Source: Cryoendolithus antarcticus
Taxonomy: Eukaryota; Ascomycota; Dothideomycetes; Cladosporiales; Cladosporiaceae
NCBI GenBank assembly: GCA_002077065.1
Contig: NAJO01000019.1
Coordinates: 744,001-808,000 of the forward strand
Length of the DNA: 64,000 nucleotides
Direction: 5' to 3'
Part shown: in pieces, positions 1-11,798 of the stretch
Position numbering within the stretch: the first letter of the stretch is position 1
Layout of the letters: each line of letters begins with the position of its first letter
Made by a program: the position numbers and the translations under genes
The notes under the pieces: model-generated
The model's input: only the letters and a program-made list of their open reading frames with translations
Told to the model about the DNA's origin: nothing
The model's database searches: none

Positions 1-529
1 ATGGCGAAGAAATTCCCACAGAACAAGTTCTTCGAGAAAGCGAGGATACATCTGCATTGTCCTGAGGGCGCTGTGCAGAAAGATGGACCGAGTGCTGGTA
101 TTACGATGGCTTCCAGTTTGCTCAGTCTGGCGCTCGATAAGCCGCTTGATCCCACAATCGCTATGACGGGTGAGCTGACTGTGACTGGCAAGGTCCTGCG
201 GATCGGTGGTTTGCGGGAGAAAACTGTTGCTGCGCGGAGGGCGGGCGCGAAGATGATCATCTTCCCGAGAGACAACACGAGTGATTGGCTTGAGTTGCCC
301 GAGGTAAATCTTCACCCACTGCGCGTTGACCAGAGATACTCAAGCTGACTTCTTCACCTAGAACATCAAAGAAGGCATTGACGGCAAGCCGGTAGACTGG
401 TACAAGGATGTCTTCGACCTCGTCTTCCCAGAGATCGACGCCGCGGAGGCGAATACTCGATGGAAGAAGGAGCTTGCGAAGCCGCCAAAAGAGGAGCTGG
501 ACGACATAAAGGAGCTCGAGCATGCATGA
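1..529 (+). CDS. PIM1: Mitochondrial Lon protease (Pim1 type), C-terminal part
   Basis: ATP-dependent serine protease of the mitochondrial matrix that degrades damaged and unassembled proteins. Only the C-terminal proteolytic domain is in the window; the gene enters from the left edge. The catalytic serine lies in the KDGPSAG motif (about residue 32 of the visible part) and the catalytic lysine in the GLREKTVAA segment (about residue 75). A 58-nt intron runs from 304 (GTAAAT) to 361 (CTAG); exon 2 continues in phase 0 from 362 and reads [20 protein letters not shown] to a TGA at 527-529. Without splicing the frame stops at 348 and loses the conserved end of the domain. The mitochondrial rather than peroxisomal paralogue is favoured by the C-terminal sequence style (family knowledge). 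No start can be assigned. Confidence 0.95.
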
Positions 530-1042
530 GTGTAGCGGCTTTGGATCGGCGCCCCAATGGTCGGACCGAGTGGCAGCCATTACCGCATAGAGACCGCGAG
601 AGGACACTTGTGACAAGCGAACCCATTGTGAGAATGGCACAGCTTGCTCCATGAGCAGTCGTACGTGCATCGTACAGGCCTGCTGGCGCTGCAAATGGTC
701 CTGGGAGGAAGTGGCTACACCGCGAGGTCCTCTGTTGACCACTGTATCGTGAGCTTTGAGAGGTCGAGCGGCGATTGTACAATGACGGTGTTTGATGATC
801 ATCTGAATGGTGTTGGGGGAGCGATTAAAGCTCCGCTCTATGTACATATATAGATTAGAGTCGAGTGTCTGGCTTTCTCGAGTCTGTCGAATCTGTCAAG
901 ACTGTCGAACTTACCGAGACGCAACAATCTGTCTCGCCACACTGTAGCTGCGCAATCGCGAGAAATAGTATAGTAGTATATAAAAGATTTGACCTGGACT
1001 ATGAATCAGCAGGGCACACAGTCCTGCTGTAATTCTCCATCC
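530..1042. other. Intergenic, Lon to tRNA-Trp
   Basis: No gene seen. It holds the Lon 3' flank and the upstream side of the tRNA gene; short frames on both strands lack coding character. Confidence 0.6.
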
Positions 1043-1122
1043 GGACCTGTGGCGCAGCGGTAGCGCGTCTGATTCCAGTGCGTGTTTCCAGAAGGTTATC
1101 CGTTCAAATCGGGTCAGGTTCA
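1043..1122 (+). tRNA. tRNA-Trp (CCA) with an 8-nt intron
   Basis: The sequence folds as a cloverleaf. Acceptor arms at 1043-1049 and 1115-1121 pair fully (one G-T), with discriminator A at 1122. The D arm contains AGCGGTA. The anticodon stem starts at 1068, the anticodon CCA is at 1075-1077, and the T arm has TTCAAAT at 1103-1109. A short intron, about 1079-1086, sits one base 3' of the anticodon, the usual site for nuclear tRNA introns. The inner base pair of the anticodon stem is an A-C mismatch under this splice choice, so the intron ends may shift by a base or two. Two T5 runs follow at 1158-1162 and 1168-1172 and can end Pol III transcription. Confidence 0.9.
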
Positions 1123-1992
1123 CCCCACGTTAGTATACAACTACTCGTTGCTACAAATTTTTCGCACTTTTTGTGTTCACCCTTCAATTTCCTTATGCAT
1201 TGGAACGGGAGAGAACGTCTCCAAGGCCTTCATCCATACGTTTTGCCTCTGTAGCGAAGATACCGTTTTGTGCCTATCGAGTAGGAGGGGCGTGAGGAAA
1301 CGGGAAGGAGCGCAGCATATGCATGCACGCGAGATCTGCGAGCAGCCGCCCGACTTGAAAGACATGAAAACGATCCGGTCTTTCTCCATCTGGGCACCTT
1401 GATCATTTCAGTGTCAAAGGTGCCCTGTATCAGCCTTCTCAATCGTATATCTTCGAGAAGTGTTATTATAAATGGTGTGGCACGACATGATTCTGCTTCA
1501 CCTGCACTGGACCTTGCGCGCGACCACGAAATAACGCAAAGGTGTTACTTTGACTCGAAGTTTGTCGATCGCATGTACAGACGATGTTCACTATTTCACA
1601 ACTCTCTGTATGGTATCGTATCCTCCCGAATTTCCAGGAGCCTTCAACGTAGGCAATGCTGATGTCAGCTGAGTCGCCGCAGCGGAGTGCTCTGCTGGGA
1701 TACGGGAGAGAGCATCGGTCCAGGAAGCAGAGCACTCCCTTACGTTCTCAGTCTAGTGGCATGGTAGAATCACTGTCCTAAGGGCATTTATGAAGCACAA
1801 GACATTCTTGATTGTTCTGGAGAAGTGGAGGAGTAGAGAACCAGCCGCTAGAGACCCTCCACTCATCGGCCGTTGCCTTTGATAACGCGATAGCTTCCCA
1901 TGCTCTCTCTGAAGTGCTACGACTCTCTTCGCCCGTGGCTCGAGTCACTACACTCGCACACGCATCCAAGCCTTTCCATCGAGAGTTCTAGG
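1123..1992. other. Intergenic, tRNA-Trp to Zn2Cys6 gene
   Basis: Holds the Pol III terminator runs and one clear inverted repeat (listed separately). No protein gene recognised. Confidence 0.6.
1684..1738. repeat. Inverted repeat, 13-bp perfect arms
   Basis: GGAGTGCTCTGCT at 1684-1696 is the exact reverse complement of 1726-1738, with a 29-nt spacer. It lies about 255 bp beyond the 3' end of the Zn2Cys6 gene. It may be a transcript-end hairpin or a chance palindrome; no mobile-element features flank it. Confidence 0.6.
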
Positions 1993-4900
1993 TCAAGCTT
2001 TCACATCGTCTTCCGTACCAAGCACACCAACAGCCCAGTTCAATCGTGCATTAGGTTTCGACTTCAAGAACCTGCGATCGCACTCATCCCCCTCTTCAGG
2101 CCTAGAATTCGGATCGACTTTCTCCCAGCTGCCGTTGAGCCTTGGGTCGTCGCTGCTCTGAGGTCTCAAGACCCGCGTGTACGGCGGTCCTCGCGGAGGT
2201 ATGGCTTCTGCAGCCTTCACCCACGCTGTCTCGCAGCCGTTAGCGATCAGCTCCGCACTTCCCCAGCCAGTTCGTAAAGCGATGCCGTAGATCCGCATGG
2301 CTGTGTCGTGGCGTTGGTCAGGTCGCATGTACTGCACCGCGGCGAAGAAGGAAGGCATGCAGCTTTCTGACAGTGCAGCGCCGAGGGTAGGATTCAAAGG
2401 CTGGTTGGCAGGACCAGTATTCATCCCTGCAGTGATGGCGCCTATCTCGTTTGCGAAGAAAGCGGTTTCTGGAGCGGCGATCGCCGCAGCTGCGTGTGCG
2501 GCGGGATGCATGTGAGGATGTGAGCGGATCGCGATAATCATAGCCATGTTGTATACAGCCCAGAGAAGCGCGATGTCGTATCGCTGATATGTTTTGGCAG
2601 GACCGAATGGCGTATCGAACGGCATGTGGAGATCCGGTCCAAGCGGTTGGAAGGCTTCGGTACTGAGAGCTGCAGCATACTCCTGGAGCGCCGCACGAAT
2701 GCGACCGTACTCTGCCAGAGCAGCCTCGGTTGCGACTTGGAGGTCGACTGGTAAAGACGCGTGCTCTTGCTTCGGAGTGAAAGCATAGTGTGCTGGATTG
2801 TATGATGCCGGCATCTGTACGTTGGCCCTTGGTGGTGGTGCCATGCCAAAGAAGATTGGACCTGCTTGAGGCGGTGGCGGAGCTGCAGACCCTGGTGTAG
2901 GCGGTGGCTGTGGTGGACGTGATATGTTCATCCCTGGTGCTGGTATCCATTGCCCGCCATCTTGCTCCATCTGCTTCAGCTTGCGCGCTCGATCTCTGGA
3001 AGCGAAGTCGGCAATGCGACCGAGAAGTAGGATAAGGTGATCAAAGGAGCCGTAGATGGCATCTGGTCGACCAAGAGGTGCGCGTGGTGGACAATCGGCC
3101 CATCGACTGTAGTCCATGCTGTGAGTGCAAGTCAGCTCCCGTCCACTCGCCAGAAAGAGAAAGTACATACAGCAATGCGTTGCCGCTCACCACACTCTGG
3201 TATGCATCCTGCTTAGCGTACCACCAAAACAGGTCCTTCAAGATCTCGAACTTGGCAATGTCGAGCTCCTCAGGTATGCCGGATCGCGGCGACTCGATAT
3301 GGCCTGCATCGTCGTAGCGTACTTGTCGCCCGACAAAGCGGCTCACCATTGTTTCGTCCACATCATCCATTTGGTCTAGTAAGTCAACGCCACTGCTGAG
3401 GCTGGTGAAGATAGAGTTCCTGCGGCCATTCTGTTGTTCGTTTGCCCACTTTTCTCTCTTCATCCGTCTGAACTGCCTAGTCATGCCAATGAAGTCTGTT
3501 TCGACGAATAGCTGCTTAGCGCCAGCAAGATGCCTATTCCACTTCACATGGTCTGCAGTCATGATCTCATAGAAGCCCAACAGCATGGACGCAGCGATTG
3601 TCGTGACCTGTAAACGACTTTTGGGGTCCTTCGACCCGACCGACTTGTGGATCCTCTTGAGTGACCACATGTAGTGCTGTAGCGAAGGTGTAGTCGCGCC
3701 ACCTTGCAAACGGGCAATATGTAGACTCGCAAGCGCTAGCATCGCATGCAGAAGCCCTTGGTTCCGTAAGGCTGCCATCGGCATCGTGTACGTCCATAGT
3801 CCCTGCTGCGAGGATGGTACCGAGCCCTCCGTGAACAACACAGAGGAGCTCACAGGGTGTCGCTCAAACGTCGACAGACTCGGGCCGGTGGCGGAAATGA
3901 AATGAGCGAAGACACGTGCCGTTGCAGGGTTCCGCAACGGGTTCGCGACTTCATCTACACGGTATCGATCAAGCATCCCGCTCTCCAGAAAGGTGTCGTA
4001 TCGTCGGATTTGCATGTTCTGCTCGTTCATGCGATTATTGTGCAACATTCGCTGTAACATGCGTGGCCTGTGGTTGGTCGTGATTGCTGTCGAGGACTCA
4101 AACTCCATCTCTTCATCGGACTGAACATCGTAATAGTCGTCGTCCTGTAATTCCACGGCTGCGTCGATGAGAAGCTGGGTGGGTGTATGATGTTGCAGAG
4201 GTTGCGTCGTAAAGTCGTGGTAGTCAGCATCTGGTGCATAGGTCGGTGCAGCGACTGGAGCATATACCATATGCTCCTGTCGCGCATATGTGACCGGGGT
4301 CTGAATACTAGGCGGGAGATCAATCGGTCGGCTCAGCTCGGGTCGTGGCGTATACGACAGTGCTTCCCATGGCTGCTGGGGTCCTTGCTCGGCGGTGACT
4401 GGCGTTTGCGGTGCAGGCTGATGTCGAGGCTGTAAATTAGTGGCGACTCGAGGCTGCGCCTGGGCGGCCTGAGACGAGGGTACCGCAGGCGTTCTGTCGT
4501 TGGAGGCTAGGATTGCTGGGTGAGGTGGAGGTCCTGTGAAATGGGGATTGTAGCCAGCCATAACATGAAGCGGTATCTGGTACTGCACATGGCTCTGCCT
4601 ACGTGCCGAGCCTTCATCTGTCCACCCTACGTTGGCCGTCCCATCGTGCATAGGCTGCCCTAGTGCGTATGCTCCGTTCTGCACGGGTAACCCCGACTGC
4701 GCAGTAACCTGCTGGCCGTGCATGTGAGAGGGATTGACCATAGCTTGTCCATGCACGCCGTTCATGCCATGCATCTGCTGCTGCGGCGTCGCAAAGACGT
4801 GCTGGTATGTCGATGGATGGACATGTCGCGCGGAGGTGTCCAATGGTCTTGGGCGAAGCTGAGTGTACATTCCCGGATCGTGAGCGTACGTTCCCATTGG

Positions 4901-5254
4901 CATCGCCTGATAGGCCATGGGCTGCCCAGGCCCAGGCATTGCCTGGAAAACGATGTGAGCGCCTCCATTGGGCGCCGCTTGGTAGTCGAGGAAGTTCGGC
5001 GGCTTGAACACTACGCGCTGGCTGTAGCCTTCGCAGTGTCGTTTAGATTTGATGCAATTCTTGCACACCATGCGCTCCTCGCCGCACTTGATGCGCCGTT
5101 TGCGACATGTAAGACATCCTGACTTAGTGCGTTTTCGAGATAATTTGGCCTTCAAGGCGGCCTCTGCCTGGCTGGTGTCAACGCCGTCGGGCGCCTGAGC
5201 AAAATCGGCATCTTCGGTGGCCTCAGGTGGAGTCACCGATGTCATGCTTTGCAT
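1993..5254 (-). CDS. Zn2Cys6 transcription factor with Fungal_trans_2-like domain
   Basis: Predicted nuclear DNA-binding regulator of 1069 residues from two exons. The Gal4-type binuclear cluster is near the N-terminus with cysteines at 47, 50, 57, 64, 67 and 74 in the C-x2-C-x6-C-x6-C-x2-C-x6-C pattern. A long Gln/Pro/His-rich low-complexity stretch follows (about 110-330), then a helical region (about 390 onward) of the fungal regulatory type. A 52-nt intron from 3170 (GTATGT) to 3119 joins exon 1 (5254-3171) to exon 2 (3118-1993); reading CT|C then ATGGACTAC keeps the frame. The C-terminus carries a proline-rich stretch (PPQPPPTPGSAAPPPP). The start is the first ATG of the frame; a second ATG at codon 4 is possible. 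Target genes cannot be read from sequence. Confidence 0.88.
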
Positions 5255-7125
5255 ACTGGGTGCCAGCGCATCTACACTGTGCAGTCATAAGCACAGTCAT
5301 AAGGCTCCTTAAGGCGTAGTCAATTCCGCAGTGTTCGCAGCATTATCTCAAATGTTTGCGACCATGCGGCGTCGGAAGTATCACAAGCTCCAGACCATCG
5401 GCGAGTCCGGTAGGGCTGTCGTGAGACGCAGCAGCAGTGTATCGACGACACGCCGTGATAGCTCCAATCGAGTGATCGAGGCGCTTCGTCGATGCCGCGC
5501 GTTGATTGATTGAATCCTGCAGGCTTCCTGACGATGTGCTTCTCCGAGGATGTTCTTCGAGGAGGGGGATCGTCATTTGACTTCTACCCGAGCATGAGTA
5601 GTGGAGTTCGCCGGTCGACGGATCACGCCGCCTTCGACCTGCCACGTGGAAATCCGATGAGCTTATTCAGACGACAAGACGCTTTGTTTGGGAAGAGATC
5701 AGCGACTTGAGAAGGGAAGGTAACATTGCTGTAGTGATCTTCATCGTCATTGGCAAGACTTCAACATTTTTGTGGTTCCGCCCATGCACGGGCATGTACC
5801 CCTACCAGGGTCTCAGAGTGTTCCCCTCTCTCCAGCCATGAGGCTTGTGCGTTTCTCGGTTTACACCAATATTGATCGTGCCCGCACGCCGTACCGCCAC
5901 GCTTTGTCCCCTCTACGAACCACGACTCGATGTTGCGCTATGTTAGAGTACGCTAAGGGCTGCGATATTAGGTTCATTGCGTCAGTGGTACTCCATGTCG
6001 CGTGGTGTCTAGTATTCACAGCTTGTACCTTGCTGCACGTTGGCATAGAGTAATGCAATTACGGACTGATATAGTGCTTTGAGTGCAAACCTATGAGACT
6101 TGCTAGGTCGCGCTCGACCTTGGGTTTGCTATTGTACGTCGCACCGAGACCAAGTCGAGGTTGTCACACTTGCACAGAGATAGATCACAGTATCATCAGC
6201 CATGTGGCCGGGCGTGGGATGCCTCAGTGTCACGAAATGCGCCAAACCGCCCTATCTGAGCAATTGCTCAAGCGGCTAGACTTGCACCCATGCAGCCTCA
6301 TATATCTTGCACGCGTCGGCTCGCCTGGCCGCGCATGGGGAAGTGTCGGCCTTCGACTGATCGGGCAGCTCCTTGGGCCCAAGGCAGTGGTAAGTCGGTA
6401 GAGTTTTATGTCGGTAGCGGAGAAGGTTGGGGACAGTTGCAGCCGATGCGGCTCGCGCTGTCACATTGCTTTCACGATCAATGTCAATCCTGCTACCTCA
6501 CATACGAGGTTTCATGTCGCGCTTGAATATCACAATCTGATAATGTTCGAGCCCCCTCCATGATCGCTCGATGTGCCCCACCCCACGCGTGCCGATTCCG
6601 AATCCTGAGCCAGCGCGCACACAGCTCTCAATTTGGCAACAGCATCCCGGGAATGTGGGAGAGATGGCGTGACGATGGCGCCGATCAGTCAAGGAACCGC
6701 CCTGCTCACAGCCCGGAATCTTTTTCCGGGGATGTTTGCCAAAACGTGGCTGGCTGGCTAGATGAGCCTGATAGCTCGGCCGCAAGCTATTCTGTAGAGT
6801 ACTCTCTGCCTGCATCGCGAAGTTGTGACTGCATTGCCCTCTTATGGGCCTGTCTGCGATGCGGTGCCGTGCGGAGTTGCACAGCTCGCACAAGCGGAAC
6901 TATGGGTTGTACCGCTGGCCGTGCTCTGCGTGTTGTGCTGCAGTGAAATTCTGTATGATCATCTATTCTGCTTGGCTGCGATGATTGCATGCAGAGATCG
7001 CCCGCTCAGATTGATCAATCTCAGCAACGCGTGGTATGGTAGACGATATTGACCATGTCAAACGCAGTGTCGGGTGAACATCGTTGGCCAGACCCGAGTT
7101 AATCTATATGGAAGTATATGTGCAC
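5255..7125. other. Intergenic, 1.9 kb
   Basis: Upstream side of the Zn2Cys6 gene and downstream side of ORC4. Only short overlapping frames with no domain-like sequence; nothing recognised. Confidence 0.6.
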
Positions 7126-9183
7126 TCATATCTCCTTGCACCACCTGCCCCATCCACCCAAGTCAGCTCCACTCTCTCCAATTTCCTCCAGTCCAACATC
7201 AGCCCTTCCTATCCCATCACCTCCGCCCTCGGCGATCATCAGCCCAGCGTCCGAGAGGCTTCGCCACGCATCCCTCGCTACCTCCCTTCCCCAGACTTTC
7301 GCCGCTCCGCCCATAGCCCCAGAAGCAGCAGCCTGAAGCTTTGCTTTGGATGCAAGAACTTTGTACTCTTCGTATACGAGATTGAAGCTAATCAGTTCGG
7401 TGGAGTAGATTGCTGTCTGTCGAGCAGCACAGATAAGGAGAGCGACTTCGAGAGTTGAGAGGGTGGACAAGAGCGTGAGTTTGTTGTCAGGCGGCAAGAG
7501 GTGAGGACTGGAGAGTAGGGAGTGAATTAGTACGGCACTCAGCTCCCTCGATCCAGTGTCTGCCAGACCCAGTGTTGCTAGTGGGTACAGCATGGCCGTC
7601 AGAAAGGCAGGTATGGACTTGTCGGTATAGTACATTCGCCGCAGCGTCGGGTCTAGCTCGGGCGAGGAAAGCATGCTCGATATCGCGTGGTTCCAAGCTA
7701 CAATGCAAGAGTCCAGTGGGGCCTGTGGCGATCCCTTGGACTTGCGCTCCTGGACACAGACCTTGCTCAGTGCCACACTCTCACCTTCGCTGAGCTGGTC
7801 AATGTTGAGCGTTAAGGCAGCTTTGCAGACGTCCAGGAAGGCATTGTAGCTTTTCGGCAGACTGAGGTGCACGAAGCGATGGCTGAACCGACTCTTCACT
7901 CGCTTCTCCAGGGTCTCGGCCACCTCAATCCTCGCAGTCAGCCCAAGGACCGCTATTGGCGCCTTTCGACTTTGGGCAATGTCGAAGAGGTTGTACAGCA
8001 GCGTCTGCCGAGGGTGCGAGGCGAACAACTCGAATTCATCAAGTACGAAGATGACGCTCTTGGTCACCTGCCCGTCCTCTTGCTTCTGGCCCAGCTCTGC
8101 AGGTGTTGATAGCAGTGCTAGCAAGGTTGTCAGTGTGTCCGCATAGTTCCTGGCAGCGCCTTCCTCGACCTCGAGCTCCATCTCACGGCCGAGTTGGCGC
8201 CAAATCTCCCGTAGCGCGATCTTGTCATCTGTTTGTATGAAGCCGTTCAACCTCACTACGTGGAAGTCGTCGCCGTGCTGTGCCGTGTGCTCGCCTAAGA
8301 TCTGATTGACCATGGTAGTTTTCCCACTACCCCGTGCCCCGATCAGGAGCATGCTGTTGCTCTCGCCTGAAAAGATAGTCTGCGTAATGACGGTGTTGAC
8401 TTTCGCGTAATCCTCGTCCAGATTTGTGACAGGTATCGGCCGTCTCCCTGTACACCGCTCCATTACGATTCGCTGGAAGATCGGTAATCCGTACACTGTG
8501 CCTTCACTTTCGACCATTACATTTATAGCATGGGTTTGAGCTGCCTTCGCCAGTGTCACGACTGACTTACTTTCGCTCGGCGCTGGCTTTGCCGGAGTCG
8601 TAGTGACATTCAAAAGGTCCTTCGCTCCCTTCGTTGGCGTGGCAAGTGCATTCTGCGTAGTGTTTGGCCGAGCACTACGGACCTTGGGCTGCTTTACACT
8701 CGCTGGCGAAGGTGTCGTGACAGTCGGCAATTCCGCATCTGTCGCCGCTTCATGTTGTCCTCCCACAGACCCCCCTCGCGGCTTCGTGAAAGCCTTGAAG
8801 AACCCGGCTTTTGGCTTCGTCGGTGTAGCATCATGCCGCACAGCCTTTGCTGGACTGCTCTCGGCACTTTCCCGCGCCGCTCCCCTCAGCTTTGTCAGTG
8901 TAGCGTCGAGCTTTACGGGCTTTGCTGGGCTGCTTTCGGTAATCCTCTGCGCCGTCCTCTTCAGCGTCGTCGGTGTAGCATCGCGTCTTGCTGGACTGCT
9001 CTCAGGGTTCCTTTGCGCCGCTCTCTTCGCTTTCAACCTATCAAGAGCGCTTTCGGCGGTCTTCCGCGGCGCGACCATGACAGTCTCGCCGCCGTCCGAA
9101 TATCTTGCTGGCAGAGCAATTTTCCGCCGTTTTGAGGCTCTTGGGGAGTCTGTGTCGTCCATCTCATGAGCCACTGACCGCAT
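7126..9183 (-). CDS. ORC4: Origin recognition complex subunit 4
   Basis: AAA+ subunit of the complex that marks replication origins and helps load the MCM helicase in the nucleus. Single exon, 685 residues. The Walker A motif GARGSGKTT has its lysine at residue 288; the Walker B motif VLDEFELF has D382/E383. Typical ORC4 stretches follow: LYNLFDIAQS, API.VLGLTARIE and LEKRVKSRFSHR. A winged-helix region is expected after about residue 500 (ALLICAARQ, FNLVYEEYK). The roughly 220-residue N-terminus is disordered, basic and holds a degenerate repeat with four CDK consensus sites. M1 (9183) and M8 (9162) are both possible starts. The next gene upstream on the same strand ends at 9599. Confidence 0.93.
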   Translation of the reverse strand: MRSVAHEMDDTDSPRASKRRKIALPARYSDGGETVMVAPRKTAESALDRLKAKRAAQRNPESSPARRDATPTTLKRTAQRITESSPAKPVKLDATLTKLRGAARESAESSPAKAVRHDATPTKPKAGFFKAFTKPRGGSVGGQHEAATDAELPTVTTPSPASVKQPKVRSARPNTTQNALATPTKGAKDLLNVTTTPAKPAPSESKSVVTLAKAAQTHAINVMVESEGTVYGLPIFQRIVMERCTGRRPIPVTNLDEDYAKVNTVITQTIFSGESNSMLLIGARGSGKTTMVNQILGEHTAQHGDDFHVVRLNGFIQTDDKIALREIWRQLGREMELEVEEGAARNYADTLTTLLALLSTPAELGQKQEDGQVTKSVIFVLDEFELFASHPRQTLLYNLFDIAQSRKAPIAVLGLTARIEVAETLEKRVKSRFSHRFVHLSLPKSYNAFLDVCKAALTLNIDQLSEGESVALSKVCVQERKSKGSPQAPLDSCIVAWNHAISSMLSSPELDPTLRRMYYTDKSIPAFLTAMLYPLATLGLADTGSRELSAVLIHSLLSSPHLLPPDNKLTLLSTLSTLEVALLICAARQTAIYSTELISFNLVYEEYKVLASKAKLQAAASGAMGGAAKVWGREVARDAWRSLSDAGLMIAEGGGDGIGRADVGLEEIGESGADLGGWGRWCKEI
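8815..9003 (-). repeat. Degenerate tandem repeat in the ORC4 N-terminus
   Basis: Three copies of a 22-25 residue unit (residues 61-123) with the core ESSPA(R/K) then DAT(P/L)T. Cores start at residues 61, 83 and 108. The repeat is also visible in DNA. S63, S85, S110 and T120 each sit in S/T-P-x-K/R. Confidence 0.75.
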
Positions 9184-9598
9184 CAGTCGATCTTGAGGGT
9201 AGGATGTTTACAAGATCAGCTCATATTTAGATTGACTGGAAGCGCGAATGCACATCGTAGGACAAGACGCATACACTCTGGATTTGGGAAGTCGCGCACG
9301 CGCTTCACACGCGACGTCACGTGCGCGTTAGAATCACTTTACAAGCGCATACATTTAGCTCCCCAGCTCCTATCGACATTCACATCGAATGTCTCAGCCC
9401 GCGTCTATGACTGTTTGAACACTTGTACCGCCCAGTACGGAGCCGATGAGCTCCCTCTCGACCACCCACGAGCGGCACTGAGGCTTTTGCAACGAAACAG
9501 CAGGATCCTCTTTCCCCCGCATCTCAGGCGACATCATCATTATCATATACTGCTTGTCAGTGAGACAAACTTCACTCTGCGAGATTCCAGTCCCACGC
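9184..9598. other. Intergenic, ORC4 upstream flank
   Basis: ORC4 promoter side and the esterase 3' side. Nothing specific recognised. Confidence 0.5.
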
Positions 9599-11798
9599 TC
9601 ACTGCCTAGTCTCATAGTAATTCAGCGGCAACCCCAATGCATCACACTGTGCCTCGTTCCCGCCAGCAAACACCCACTCACTCGCTTCGAAAGCAGGCCA
9701 CTCTAACACCCTAGTTTGCTGGTTTTGCGTCGTGTAAGGCGTCCACTGACTGCCACTAGCCGCAATAGCATTCAGCGTGTTAGTGAAGCCCTTCGCCTTC
9801 AGGAAGGCAAGATCCGGGTTTGGATTGTGCGTCCTCACGAAGCTCGCCCATGTATCGAGCGTGAACTGCTCGAACGGAATATCCAGATCATCTCTTGGTG
9901 CTAGACCGTTGAAAGCCAGACTACCAAAGACGTAGTAAAGCTCTCCCGAATGACATTTGAAGTACTCGTTTTTTGGATCTCCGAGCGGGTGCTCAGCGCT
10001 CGGTGCAGGCACGCACACAGGCGCATTCGGGGAGTAAAAGCTCAGCTGGTAAGAGCGATTGAACTCATAGAAGTAGATCTCAGGGAATACCGAGTGAAGT
10101 GCAGCGGAGTAAGCAGATGCCAGGTCAAGGCAGCGGAACTGAGCATCCGTAGAAATGAGGGCGGAGGTGTTGAAGACGTTCAGAGTGGCGTTTGCTGATG
10201 TAGGTTCGGGAAATATAGTAGTGAGTGATGCGATATCGACTGATGGGATAACGCTGAGACCTTGACTCGTGGTGAACTCGGTGAGGGTATCGTTGACCAT
10301 AGGGTAGGAAATGAAGGCTGCGCCGTCGTCACGCATGATACCCATCATCACCGGAACATTCGCCGTGGGACCTTTGCCTGTAACTTCGAGTTCGGAGGTC
10401 GTGAGGTAGGTGCCATCGACGACGAGGAAGCGAGCGACTGCCGTGAGGTTGGCAATCGCGTGAGGATCGAGAGCTCGCAGGCAGTTGACCTGAGAAGTGG
10501 CATTCAGACAGCCAGTGGCGTTCAGGACTGGGTCAGCGGCTACAATCACCTCTTCCGTGATGTTGTACCACTCGCCATAGGTGGTGGCATATGCTTCTCC
10601 GGCGAGATTGCTCTGTGGAACTGCAGCTGCGTACTTCCCGATTGCTTTCGGACTAGCAAGGAGTGCACGCACGCTGGCAGCACCAGCGGACTGCCCGGCG
10701 ATGGTGATACGGCTGGCATCTCCACCGAAAGCAGCGATATGAGAGTGTACCCATTCGAGTGCAGTAATCTGATCTGCTAGACCGAAATTGCCGTTCGTAG
10801 CGCCGTCTTCAAGGGCGAGGAAGCCGAGCGTGCCTAGTCGGTAATTGATCGTCACAACGACGATGTCACCTCTGCTCGCGAACGCACCACCGTCGAATGT
10901 AGGGTCTGAGCCAGTGCCACCGGTAAAAGCACCGCCGTGAATCCAAAACAGTACAGGCTTGAGTGCTGTACTTGAAGACTTCTCACCTGGCCAGCCACGA
11001 GCCCAGCCGTTGCCATTCGAGCTTACATTGCCAGGCAGATACGGTGTCCAAACGTTGAGAAACAGACAGTCTTCCGACCCTACGCCACCAGCTTGCACAC
11101 ACTGGGAGCCAAAATCAAGAGCACTGTACGAGCCTGCAGCGTCCAGTGGAGTGCTATAAGTGAAGCGTTCAGGCTGATTGGCATATTTGATACCTAGGAA
11201 TCGGAAGCTGTGCTTGTCGCGGAAGCCAGTGATCTCCTGACCTGCGGAGTCGATAGTAGTCTGCCACTCGGTCCCGTTAGAATTGTTAGTGGCATTGCTC
11301 AAGGGTGCGCTGTTCGTGCACAGAGCCGGATACTGAGCGTTCCAGCTCACAGACGACTGCTTGCCGGTGCTGTCTATGACTTTGCATCCACGTCCTTGGC
11401 CCTCAGCGATCCAGTAGGGTCCCTGCTGACCCTCATACGCCAGGTACTCGAGAAGACTGACATCTCCAGGACTCCAGAGCTGTTCGCCAAGAGCTGAACA
11501 GGCCTGCTGTGCTTGGGCTTCGGATACTGCTGCGCCCGAGACGATGATGCTGTCGGTTCTGCTTGATGTATTGCCTGGTCAAGATCAGCAGCTGCTCACG
11601 CCACGCCACCGAAAAAGTCGCTCAGGCAGTCAACATACCATAGAGATCATCATGCGTTACAATCGTAAGACCAGAGCCTGCAGACTGCTGGGCCGGTCCA
11701 TGGTGCCAGCCCTGGCCACCTTGCCATGGTCGACCGGGTGGATGAGCTACAGCCACGCCAGCGAGCGTCAGGGTCAACGCAAGAGGGAAACCCATCAT
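9599..11798 (-). CDS. Secreted type-B carboxylesterase with an N-terminal extension
   Basis: Alpha/beta-hydrolase acting outside the cell on ester substrates. Two exons: 11798-11639 and 11574-9599, with a 64-nt intron (GTATGT...CCAG), giving 711 residues. A signal peptide is clear (MMGFPLALTLTLAGVAVA). The nucleophile is S349 in GQSAG; the oxyanion loop is HGGAF; the type-B signature SEDCLFLNV is present; the histidine is in CHSGELYYVFG. The acidic position reads MRDDG where the family usually has an E in the equivalent loop. About 110 residues between the signal peptide and the esterase domain form a small Cys-containing module (CSALGEQLW, YWIAEGQGRGC). Many N-glycosylation sequons are seen. 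The substrate cannot be inferred. Confidence 0.9.
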
